Source: Bryum argenteum
Lineage: Eukaryota > Streptophyta > Bryopsida > Bryales > Bryaceae
Assembly (NCBI GenBank): GCA_037043015.1
Contig: CM073327.1
Location: forward strand, 8,786,727 to 8,850,726
DNA length: 64,000 nucleotides
Reading direction: 5' to 3'
Below, one piece after another: positions 1 through 10,940 of the stretch. The notes beneath the pieces were generated by a model. The model saw nothing but the letters and a program-made list of their open reading frames with translations. It was not told the origin of the DNA and did not search any database. Numbering within the stretch: the first letter of the stretch is position 1; each line of letters opens with the position of its first letter. A program made the translations under genes and the position numbers.

Positions 1-577
1 TACTTTACTATTTAAAATAGAAAATGGTTCCTATATAATTTGAGAAAAAACATGTTTCACATATTATCAATTTCACACAATTTTGTAGTTGGATTATTTG
101 ATGATATATAAATAACTTTCATACAAGTTATTGATGAGGAGGATATAGCCCTTACAGTACCATGGTTTTCTTGTTTTGGTTTGTTTTGGACATGACATCA
201 TGATCTTGGGCATTGCCTCTCGGATCAGGGCGCATGAGGTGTCGTTGGAAGTGGGTGTTTGTGTAGAGTTGTGGAAACAAATCGATCACGTATTTAGTCA
301 GCGAATTCCAAGATGTTGAATTTCGAAGTATTTATGGCCCCAAAAATACTGGAAATTATTTGTATGAGCAGGGATTATTTGTATGAGCAGGGATTATTTG
401 TACTCACATGACATGAAACAACCCTGCTATGCATGCATGGGTGGAGATGCTTTTAAATTCAGTTAGGTGAAAAGGAATCTCATTCAGAGAGAGCACGTCC
501 AAAGGTCGTCGACCGAGGGTCCGTGACGAACTTAAACCCTTGTGTGTGTGGAAACCTAGGGGTTTTGCAAATCCACG
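1..577. other. Upstream region of AK-HSDH with a 19-bp tandem repeat
   Basis: No gene is seen before the AK-HSDH start codon. A 19-bp unit (attatttgtatgagcaggg) is repeated about 2.4 times at 355-403. The stretch just before the ATG (about 500-577) is less AT-rich and probably holds the 5' UTR. No TATA box could be assigned with confidence. Confidence 0.5.
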
Positions 578-3500
578 ATGGCGATGGCGCTCTCGTTCTC
601 GCTTGCCACTGCCCAACCCAGACTTGCGGCATCTTCGCCTCATCTAGCTCCCCACTCGGACAGAGTCCAATCGCTTGCTGCTTCCACTTCCGGCTCCTTC
701 ACCCGCTTGCCCCTTCGCAAGTAAGATCCCGCTCCTTATCTCAATTTTAATCACGGTTGCCAACACACAGAAAGAAATCTCCCTTTGATAGCTCGAAAAT
801 TTCGGGCATTGCATTGTTCGCCTTCTCGCGAACGAACGAGTGATAAGAATGTGTTACTTGTGTAGCAGTTTGCAATGTCAAGGCAGTAGAAGGGCTAGAA
901 GCAAGGGAATTCAAGCATCCGCTGCTACAGGTTCGTTTCCTCCTACGAAATTCAAGTAGAACTGGATCAATTTTAGAATGTAGAGTATCTTAGGGTCGAC
1001 TTTCTGTTTTTTAAAGTTACGAAGTACTCGAATGTTCATTCTTAGAGTCGAAGTAGCAAGAGTGAAGGTTTTAAGATGAAATTTTCATCGCATTAGCAAG
1101 TGTAATGGCGTGGAACAGAAAGTTTGGCAGTCTTTCAATATTCAGGCAGATCGAGAGGGCAGCTAGACAAGAGGCATGATTAGGAAGTTTCGAAGTACTT
1201 GTCTGCTCGTTTTCAGAGTCGAATGGTGAAGAGTTAAGTTTTTCAGGTTTTCAGTAGTTATTTGCATCGCAGTAGCAACCCAGCATTGAGTCGCCCCATT
1301 GACAGCCTCGTGGCAATTTGCGTGATTCCCTTAGAATCATTTGGTCTTGAATCACTTCAACAATCAACAACCAAAAGAGTGATCGAGAGGGCAGCTATAA
1401 TCTGCAGAGAGGCACAATCAGGAAGTTTCGAAGTACGTGAATGCTCATTTTCAGAGTCGTATTGTCGAGAGCTAAAAGTTTTAGGTTTTTGCTACTCATT
1501 GTCATCTCGTTAAGAAATCGGAAGCGAGTGGCTCCAAAGATGGCTTGATGGCTGCCGAACATACAGTTTGTTAAACTTGTCAACAATGAATGAGCTCGGA
1601 TCACATGAAGAATCAACAACCATTAGACTGATTGAGAGAGCAGCTGGAATATGCCGAGAGGCATGATCAGGAATTTTTGAAGTACTTGAATGCTCATTTT
1701 GAGAGTCAAATTTTCAAGAGCCAAACTCTGTAGTATTTATTATTTTCGCATTTCCATATCAGGATCGAGTGGCTCCATTCAACGAACAATTTGTAAGATC
1801 CCCTAATAATATGAATTGATCCTAATCACATGAATAATTAACAATTCGAAGACAAACCGAGAGGGCAGCTGAAATTTGCCGAGAGGCATGAAAGCTTGAA
1901 TGCTCATTTTTAGAGTCTAACTGTCAAGAGCTAAGTCCTTAGGGTTTCCAGTAGTCATTTTCATCGCATTAGCAGCACTGAATCCAGTGGCTCTATGAAT
2001 GGCTGCTCAACATTCCGTTTGTAAGATTCTCTAACAATGAATTGATGTTGGATTACACGAACAATTAGACTGATCAAGCGGAGTTGCTAATAAGAGATCG
2101 ATGGTGCAACTCAGGCATTGGTTTAGTCGAGGAAGAGCAGGAACAAGTCCTGCCGCGGGGGGCATCATGGGCAGTTCACAAGTTCGGAGGGACGTGCGTG
2201 GGCACGTCGGAGCGCATAGAGAATGTGGCCAAGATCATCGTGGAAGACGCTTCAGAACGCAAGGTGGCCGTAGTGTCAGCCATGTCCAAGGTCACGGACA
2301 TGATGTATGGGCTGCTGCACAAAGCCCAGGCGCGTGATGAGTCGTACATTGCTGCCTTGGATGCTGTTCATACGAAGCACAAGGATACGGCTGTGGCTCT
2401 TCTTGGGGACGGAGACGATCTCAAGGATTTTCTTGCTGTTTTGGAAGCTGACATTCTCAACCTCCGAGCCATGCTTCGTGCCATTTGTATCGGTCTGTAC
2501 CTTTCCAACTCTCTAGCAGATTGTATCATAGTGTCGGACTACCAACAACGCATTTTATTTATCAATTTTGAGCTAGTTGGGATGTTGGTTCCACTCTTAC
2601 AATTATCCATTCTATTGATTGCTCTCTTTCCAGATTTGAAGCTCCGATTCTAGTGGTTGGATGCGTTGAATGTAGTGATGGAAGAATAGCTTCCAAAATA
2701 TATGATGTCGTAGTTTATTATGAATTTTGTTTCATCATCCTTGTGGATGAGAAGAAACTATTGCAGCCTTTCGCTCTCTTGACGGTACACGATATGGACT
2801 GCAGCTGGTCATGCGACGGAGACCTTTGAAGATTGGGTCGTGGGTCATGGTGAGTTGTGGTCAGCACAGTTGCTTGCTGCGGCCGTTCGAAAGGTATAAC
2901 TCGAGGCTCTCTCGTAGGTTACATGTTTACATACAGATTGTTGACATAGTCGTATTCAGATAGTAGCTGGATTATGGTGTTCGATTTCACCGAGAATTTT
3001 TTGTTTTTGGATTGCAGAGGGGTCTCCCGTGTGTATGGATGGACGCGAGGGACGTGTTAGTGGTCACGCCAACGGGAAGGCAGCACGTTGATCCTGATTA
3101 TGAAGCTTCTGAATCGAAGCTCGACAAGTGGTATTCACGGTTTCCATCTGATACTGTCATTGTGACCGGCTTCATTGCTAGCACCCCGTCCAACATCCCG
3201 ACAACCTTGAAACGTGATGGCAGCGATTTGTCTGCTGCCATCATGGGGGCACTGCTGCAGGCCTCCAAGGTCACCATCTGGACGGATGTGGATGGTGTCT
3301 TCAGCGCAGACCCAAGGAAAGGTATTGTGCTCCAAGTTGCTCCATCTTCACATTAAGGTTACAAAACCTTGTTGTTAGATTACACTCTAGGCGACTGAAT
3401 ATTCTCATTGTGCATGCAGTCAGCGAAGCAGTAGTCCTTCCAAATCTATCGTATCAGGAGGCCTGGGAGATGGTAAGTTTTACATTTGATGAACTTTTGT

Positions 3501-6500
3501 TGAGGGAGTACAGGAATTTCTTTTTAACGAGTTGTTTACTTCTGAGATTCTTTCTACCTTTTCAGATGCCTATTTGTGCTCGTTCTGTGTGGTCTAAAGT
3601 AGTCAAGGGATTTAATGTCCTGTGTTCCATTCGTGCTGCTTTTGACAGTCATACTTCGGGGCTAATGTACTTCACCCACGGACAACAATACCTGTAATGA
3701 GGCACAACATCCCTATAACTATACGCAATGTTTTTAATGTTGCGGCTCCGGGGACTGAAATTGGAAGATTTCCAGACCTGAAACCTGCTGGATCTCACTC
3801 TGCAGCTGATTTCGTCAAAGGCTTTGCAACTATTGACAACATCGCTCTTGTGAACGTGGAGGGGTACATGGCGAAACCTATATTATACTTGCTTGTTGAT
3901 TCCGTGACCATCATGTACTATACGCGAATAGCTCCAGAATAGTTGAAGAAAGAGTGTTACTTTGACTGCACTTGTGTCTGTTCGAAGTGGTCGTGTCTAG
4001 ACTTCCATAGTTGGTGGTTGCTTCAAGTCGGTGACTTCTTTGCAGCTTTTTCTCATTCTGGTACCATTCCGATGCTGCAGAACAGGTATGGCAGGGGTTC
4101 CCGGAACAGCCAGTGATATTTTTGACTCTGTGAAGGGCGTAGGTGCCAATGTGGTGATGATCTCACAGGTGAGATCTTTTTTTCTGTCTTTAATTATCCT
4201 ACTGCCGTACCCTGAAGCACCGGAGTGTATGTAGAAGAATGGTTTACGGATACTTGTGCCCATGCTTTCCGTTCTGCAGGCTAGCAGCGAACACTCAGTG
4301 TGCTTCGCGGTTCCTGAGAAAGAAGCAGATCTAGTTCGTCGAGCATTGGAGAGGAAGTTCCGTAGAGATCTCGATGCTGGACGCTTATCGAAGGTCTGTG
4401 AATCGTCTTGAGTTCGTTGGTTATCATATTTCTGGGTATCGTTATGTTTTTTCAGGTAATGGTGACTGAATTGAGAATAAGTATGTGAGGCTGTGTTATA
4501 CAGGTGGAAGTGGTGAACAATTGCTGTATCCTTGCAGCAGTTGGGCAACGAATGGCTAGCACTCCTGGAGTTAGTGCAACTCTTTTTACTGCACTTGCTA
4601 AGGTGCGTGTGGATGCATTCATAAAAACTTGCTATGCTTTTGTATGATTGTAGGAGCAGGTGATTCTGTGAAATGCTTGTACACGGTATCGTAGATTCTG
4701 CGATTGTCTTCCATGTCTCTGAAGCGTTCTTTTCTATAGCTTAATACAAGGTCTTGACCATGTCTTCAGGCCAATATCAATGTGAGGGCAATCGCACAGG
4801 GATGCTCAGAGTACAACATTACAGTAGTAGTGGATCAGGATGACTCTATCAGGGCTCTGAAGGCTGTGCACTCACGTTTTTATCTCTCGAAAACTCCTCT
4901 AGCTGTTGGGCTTGTTGGGCCCGGTCTCATCGGAAAGACTCTCCTTGACCAATTTAAGGAGCAGGTCAGTAAATCTACGTTCTTGATCCGATGGCTGCAT
5001 GACATCAACTTTTTTCATTCATTAATTTGGTTGCTTCTGATGGACTATGCAGGCAGCTACTTTGAAGGAGAACTTTAATATCGACTTGCGTGTAATGGGC
5101 GTCATAGACTCAAAGAGCATGTATCTAGATGAAACGTAAGTAACTATACTGGCTTGCAAAGTTTAGAATCTCGATAAAGCTGCACGAATTCATTATCTGT
5201 TAGTGGATGCCAATATGCGCTTTCTTATGTTTGAGTACTTAATCATATGTGTGGTTATTCAGCAACTGCAGGTCGTTAAATTATATGATAAGCTAATAAG
5301 AAAGGCCTTTGACAGTAACTGTCGTTGTTTCGTCTGCAGTGGTATGGACTTGTCGAAATGGAGAGAGTTGGTCGAAACAAAAGGAGTTCCAGCAGACATG
5401 GCGAAATTCACATCACATATGCAAAGTCATTCGTTGCCAAACTCTGTAATTATAGATTGCACGGCTAGTGCTAGAGTTGCCGAGAAGTATTACGAGTGGG
5501 TGAAGAAGGGCATCCACATTATAACTCCAAACAAAAAGGCTAACTCTGGACCATTCGATCAGGTGCTGCTCTCATCGCCTCCACACTGATTGTTCACTGG
5601 TCTCTGTTTTCTGTAATCGTTTAAGGTCCAACTTGAATGTTTTCTTATTGCTGTGCTTGGTTGCTTTCAGTATGCTCTGTTGAAGGATCTCCAGCGTCAG
5701 TCGTACATACATTATTTCTACGAGGCTACTGTCGGGGCAGGCCTCCCTATCATCAGTACCCTGCGTGGACTTCTCGAAACTGGTGACAAAATTGTGAAGG
5801 TTGAGGGCATTTTCAGGTCAGTGAGAATATCGCATTTATCTCTATCAAATCATACAAGAAAAACCCCATATGGCCAATATTCTGAACTGTCCTCGGGGTA
5901 ATACAGTGGTACATTGAGCTACATCTTCAATAGCTTCAATGGAAGTAAGGCGTTCAGTCAAATCGTTTCAGAGGCAAAGGCTGCTGGTTACACGGAGCCT
6001 GACCCTAGGGATGACCTCTCTGGCATGGACGTTGCACGCAAGGTATGGTTTCTTACCTTGAGCAGGTATATCATTACAATAAAGTAGCGAACGTATCGAT
6101 TTCTTTAGTATTGACAACATTGGGCAATGATCTGAATCGTTTTGAAGGAAATTGATTATCCCTGTGACTGTCTCGGTCAGGTCATCATCCTAGCTCGAGA
6201 GTGTGGATTGCAGTTGGAGCTTGATGACATTCAAATAGACAAGTTGCTTCCAGACTCTCTTCAGGTACCTACTCTACCCATTGCCCCTGCATACATAACT
6301 TCCAACATTCTGAAGGATTGATACCATCTATTACTTTCGCATCAGGCACTTAGCTCTGTCGACGAGTTTCTGGAGAAGCTACCCAGTTTTGACGCAGAGA
6401 TTGAAGCAAAGAGGAAAGATGCCGAGGCAGCTGGAGAGGTGAGTATTTGATTACATTCTTTTCACCTTCGAATACAAACACCTGTGTCATAAACTGGCTG

Positions 6501-6857
6501 TTTATCTTTGGCTCCACAGGTGTTGTTGAGTACATTCTTTTCACTTTCCAGTACAAACACCGGGCTGCGTTATAAACTGGCTGAGTGTTGATGTTTTTGG
6601 CTGCACAGGTGTTGCGCTTTGTAGGGATAGTGAACGTGAAAGCCAACGAGGGGTCCGTAAAATTGGTTAGGCTGCCCAAATCGGACCCATTTGCGCAACT
6701 TTCTGGCACCGACAACATCATTGCCTTCACGTCATCGAGATATTCCAAGGACCAGCGTCTGATTGTCAGGGGTCCCGGAGCGGGTGCGGAAGTCACTGCT
6801 GCAGGTGTCTTTAGCGATTTGCTGAGGCTCGCTTCCTACTTGGGTGCTCCTTCTTAA
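578..6857 (+). CDS. AK-HSDH: Bifunctional aspartokinase / homoserine dehydrogenase, plastid-targeted
   Basis: Catalyses the first step (aspartate to aspartyl phosphate) and the third step (aspartate semialdehyde to homoserine) of the aspartate family pathway in plastids. Eighteen exons, all in phase, give 913 residues, close to the usual plant length: 578-720, 869-930, about 2127-2492 (2115 is an alternative acceptor), 2805-2893, 3018-3321, 3420-3472, 3649-3863, 4081-4168, 4280-4393, 4504-4602, 4770-4964, 5053-5135, 5340-5562, 5671-5816, 5907-6042, 6181-6264, 6346-6438, 6609-6857. Residues 1 to about 68 are Ser/Arg-rich, as in a transit peptide. The kinase begins at KFGGTCVG (about 87) and includes TTLKRDGSD. 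Two ACT repeats follow; Gln440 (ISQASSEHS) and Gln521 (IAQGCSEYN) match the two threonine-sensing glutamines known from the Arabidopsis enzyme. The dehydrogenase has the NAD(P) motif GLVGPGLIG (about 557) and DDLSGMDVARK with the expected catalytic Asp768 and Lys772. The ATG at 578 opens the transit peptide; a second ATG lies two codons on. Intron 2 and intron 17 contain internal duplications. Confidence 0.96.
1000..2080 (+). repeat. Degenerate tandem array inside AK-HSDH intron 2
   Basis: The long second intron (931 to about 2126) is built of about five decayed copies of one unit. Landmark variants of 'gaatgctcattttagagtc' occur near 1030, 1205, 1440, 1690 and 1900. Variants of 'gagagggcagct..gccgagaggcatga' occur near 1150, 1385, 1635 and 1860. 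Spacing is about 170-250 bp. Confidence 0.75.
6452..6608 (+). repeat. 79-bp tandem duplication in AK-HSDH intron 17 carrying a decoy splice acceptor
   Basis: The 3' end of intron 17 is duplicated: 6452-6530 and 6531-6608 both begin tacattcttttcac and end near a ggct(c/g)cacag acceptor. Only the distal acceptor (6608) joins exon 18 in frame. Splicing at the proximal one (6519) would add about 23 codons and then a stop. Confidence 0.8.
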
Positions 6858-8034
6858 TTGGGGTCAGACGAGGTTGAGCGATTCAATAAGTTCCGTGATC
6901 GATTATTTTACATGTCATTATAGTGCAACCACCCCTAGATTATGTACGCAAGAATGACTAGACCTGTTCTCATTTTCTTTTTCCTTTGAAAGGAGGACAA
7001 TACTGTCATATGGAAAATTTCAAGGTCAACATTGATCTTTTGGCATTCTGTGTTTTCTTTGAAATTATGCGGCAATCTCCGATCCTCAAAGTGACAGGCT
7101 ATGTTAAAGCTCAATTAAGATTTTGGAAGTCTGGCCTGAAGGAACATCGGTTTTAATCTGCGAAAGTGGGGTATGTTATTGAAGCCTCCGATTTTAGGGT
7201 TGAATTAAGAGCATGACCATGAAATAGCTAGGAAACCTCATTTTGCTTATTACTAATATTGGTCATAAGGTACGTGAGTCGTCACATATCAATATGTGCC
7301 ATGAATTAACTTCATATCACATGTATACCCCATCTTCTTTGAAATCATCAATGCAGGAATCAATACAGAAATTCATCCTGAACCAAGTGCTGAGATAAAT
7401 ACTCATGTTAGTATGTTTCAAAATTTCATATAGAATGGTCGATTTCACAAGAACTGGGCCAATCTTGTATCAGGGTCAGGTCGAAGATTGGGTGCAAGGT
7501 TGACAAGGGAGCTCACCTGAACTGGAAACAGCTGTCTACTTCAACATCCACACTTTCAGTCAAAAAGCCTCAATCTATGAAAGTCAAAAAGCCTCAATCT
7601 AATCCACTCAGCATGTCATTGAATCCCAGATCCCAAGCAGTGAGAAGTATAGTTTCCTGTGATGGACAAAATTGTGATGTTGTGATACGAAGTGATAGTA
7701 TTCTACAAAGACATGTGCAGAAGTATGCACTTTATTGATATGTAACCCCGCTGTTGAGTACATCCTCAAGCTCTATCACCATCGATGTCTGAGCTAGCTC
7801 TCTCTACTCTTCTACGATCAAAAGAAAGAGATTCTTCTGTTGAATTTCTCCTTGCATTTTACATAGCTACCTTCCTCTCCTCGATTTCCCTCATTGGTGA
7901 AACTCAACTTAGATACTATGTGTCACATAGTACATCCTGAGATGCACACATGATTCAAGAGATATGGTCAATCTATTACTACGAACAAAGAGTTGGCCTC
8001 CTAACCTATGAAGGGAACAAAGAGTTGACCACTC
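6858..8034. other. Intergenic region between convergent genes
   Basis: Contains the 3' flanks of AK-HSDH and of the convergent membrane-protein gene. It matches 35842-36935 in the right arm. No coding potential was recognised. Confidence 0.6.
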
Positions 8035-9390
8035 CTAACCTATGAAGGGAATGACCTGTGACCAATTCAATTCTTGAGGACGGGTGTGGAAGTGTTGAGA
8101 CTTCCAATAATGAAATGTCACAAAACCTGCCCACACATAAGCAACCATGTTCACTAAAATAGCTAGGCTAATTGCTAGCACTATCACCATTACATTAGAT
8201 GAATTGTCTACTACATAAGCACCCAACAAACTTGCTAATAGACCTACTCCAAATATTACAAGTGGCATGACAACTATGACACTCGTGGCTTTTCCCAATT
8301 CTATAACAAAGTAAACCAGGATAGGAATGCATACACATATAACAATTATCCCCAAACTACTCATAGAATACTTCGCTACTCGACTATAATTGGAGTCAAA
8401 GTCCGATCTAGGCCTTGATTTAACTATACTCTTCAACTTTTCTTCCCGCTTTTCATTCATGTATATAACTAGCGGTCTTGCACACATGTTTGAGATGCTG
8501 TAAAGGCTTGCTCCAATTAGTAATAGGATATTCAATACCAAACCAATCACCTCAATTGGTGACACCCTCAAATGCAACACACTCCTAAACACAACCGCAT
8601 AGATGTAACCAACTGCTTGGACTGCAATAGCTATTATAGCAAAACCTGAGCTCCCACGCAAGAACTTCACTTCATTGTATTTGGGTAAGAATGTGCCTTT
8701 ATCATCCGACTTCCATAAAAAGTATTCACCCCATATCAATGCTACTTTTCCGTCCCTCGATAATTGCTTCCTCACGTAGTCCTTGCTCTTTCTCTCCCTA
8801 CCTTCATACTCTCCTATCACCATCCCTTCCGATTCATCCTCCACATCAATGTCTTGCCACATCCATGATTCATTTATTAGGTCAATACCATCATTTGACG
8901 CTTCAGAAGACTGTAATCCATCTCGAAGATAAATGATAATGTTGCAACCCATAATGATTCGAATAGGAGATTTTGAGAACGGGTTCAAGAATGAACATAA
9001 TTGTCCAAAACTCATCTTTCCATACTTCATCTTGTGGCAATGGCGTACAACCACTAGAAAAAAAAATGAATCTCGAAGAATAATCCATAGTTGTGCGATT
9101 GGCATCAATATCACCCAAACCAATGTAATTATCTTTCCAAATTTATCACCAAAGACGTGCAGCCTCGCTGTCCAGAGTGATATAGAAAGAGCAAGAAAAA
9201 TAAGTATGAATCCCCACACAACATCCACCAAAGGCCGGGTACATTCCACCTCACCACCCGAGCTACTGGGCTCCATCGCTGCCGGAGCTCCAGACACGGC
9301 CTTCACCAACAACCCCAACACCATGGCCACCATAACCTTGCTCCACACTCCACCCCAGTCCCTCCTCTGCAACTCCCATCCGCTGGCCAT
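8035..9390 (-). CDS. Multi-pass membrane protein, copy A, family not recognised
   Basis: One uninterrupted frame of 451 codons plus stop, starting MASGWELQRR. A hydrophobic N-terminus (about 16-34) ending AVSGA looks like a signal peptide. Probable membrane segments follow at about 54-74, 86-116 (perhaps two), 235-260, 275-300, 342-365, 370-395 and 400-428. A hydrophilic acidic and basic loop lies at about 150-230. The protein ends with an aromatic, His-rich tail (FHYWKSQHFHTRPQ) and PFIG. Copy B at 34489-35841 is very similar over its whole length and a third, broken copy lies at 37418-38170, so the reading frame has been kept after duplication. It lies convergent with AK-HSDH. No catalytic motif or known family was identified; a transporter or receptor-like role would be a guess. 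Confidence 0.8.
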   Translation of the reverse strand: MASGWELQRRDWGGVWSKVMVAMVLGLLVKAVSGAPAAMEPSSSGGEVECTRPLVDVVWGFILIFLALSISLWTARLHVFGDKFGKIITLVWVILMPIAQLWIILRDSFFFLVVVRHCHKMKYGKMSFGQLCSFLNPFSKSPIRIIMGCNIIIYLRDGLQSSEASNDGIDLINESWMWQDIDVEDESEGMVIGEYEGRERKSKDYVRKQLSRDGKVALIWGEYFLWKSDDKGTFLPKYNEVKFLRGSSGFAIIAIAVQAVGYIYAVVFRSVLHLRVSPIEVIGLVLNILLLIGASLYSISNMCARPLVIYMNEKREEKLKSIVKSRPRSDFDSNYSRVAKYSMSSLGIIVICVCIPILVYFVIELGKATSVIVVMPLVIFGVGLLASLLGAYVVDNSSNVMVIVLAISLAILVNMVAYVWAGFVTFHYWKSQHFHTRPQELNWSQVIPFIG

Positions 9391-10940
9391 GTCTCCACCA
9401 CTTGTTGATCAGCAAATGCCAACGTAGTCGCTGGATGTCGAGCACCCAGAATCCACAGTGCTACGATGCGCAGTGTTGAAAAAAACACTCTGATCGCCCA
9501 ACAATCCACACTCCCTTCACCGTCCCCGGTCCTCGCTCGTCGAGAGTGCACACAACACACAGAGACGCACGGAGAAACGATGCACGTACCCAGCAGCAAG
9601 ATGAACTCGGCGGCCTCAACCTCTGAGCTACACTCTCGCAACACAGCAGACTACTGCTAACTCTCAATGACAAGCTCCTCTCCCCCAGTGAACGGCATTA
9701 AGGTCTACGCCCCGGCCTGTTGCGAGAAAGCCAGAACGAGGCTTCCCCTTGCGAGAGCATCTGGGATCCCATGAAATCAGCTGCCCACTTCACAGAACTT
9801 GCTGGACATGTCTGTATGTAAAGTCTCTTGTCCACTTCTACCGCCGAGCAATAAACAAATAATATGAAATATACTCATCTACAAGGCACTGCCAAGCACC
9901 TCTTCGCTAAAATTGGAAACTGCAGCACAGTGACTGAATGGATCAGAACACGGCAAGAGCAACAGTGGTTCCAGATATTAGACAGCTTGGACATTGTAAA
10001 CCCGCGATTTCGCCGTGAGTGGGCACCACATGCAGAACAGTCGGGGAATATGGTAGACATGACTACACCACCCTCAGCGCGTTACAGTGCACCACAGACC
10101 ATGCACGCTGTCAAATGAATGCACATGAGGGAACTTTGAACTTTAGGATGAGTAAGTTGCTGCAGACCAAGACTGGAGTCTTACATGCGCTTACATTCGT
10201 TTATCCAGGAGTGTAGCAGGTCCTGTGAATTTGCATCCCAATAAAGCTCTTACCATCTGCAGGTTTAGGTTCGAGGATTGTTACAACCAGGCAAAAATAA
10301 CACATTTTTGGTAGAAGATATGATATGAGGCTCTGCGAATTCTTTGATTGTAGGTGAGTTAGGAACATGCTTGTGCGATTTTTACCCTCGTACAAACTAC
10401 AGAACCCTGTAGTGATGTTTTACTATCCAAATGGAGGTATATAAAGGTCAATTTTCCACGACTTAGAAAGGCATGTAAATATCCAAATTTGGTAAATTTA
10501 TGAAGTTGCTGCAATTTAGTCAATTTTGGGCGGAATTTGAGAATAATTAAGCATCAATTGATTGTCGTTTGGCCAGATTTCAAATAGTGTTTTTAAACTT
10601 TGACCTATATATCTCCTAAAGTATAATCAATTTTGAAGCATGAGATAACTTTTTGAAAAACTATACCACCTGCAGAAAGGTTTCAACTTCATGTGATTCA
10701 AAATTAGTAGGTACCGCAAGAGGCTATTAAAGTCAAATTGACCCAATTTTCTTCTCACTCACTTCTAGGGGTTAACATACATTCTAGCAATTAATATGAG
10801 AATGACAATATAAATAGTACATAGTTGAAATTGTGCTAACTTGGGAGCAAAGATTCAAGGTAAACTCTATTCATGTCCGTCCCTCTTCTAGCTCTTTTTA
10901 TTTCCCTTTTTTAAACAATCAATGTATTAATCAATCCTTT
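9391..10940. other. Upstream flank of membrane-protein gene A
   Basis: Duplicated in the right arm (about 32790-34488). The first 350 bp or so match closely and are less AT-rich, consistent with a promoter and 5' UTR for the minus-strand gene. Short frames here overlap each other on both strands and do not look coding. Confidence 0.5.
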
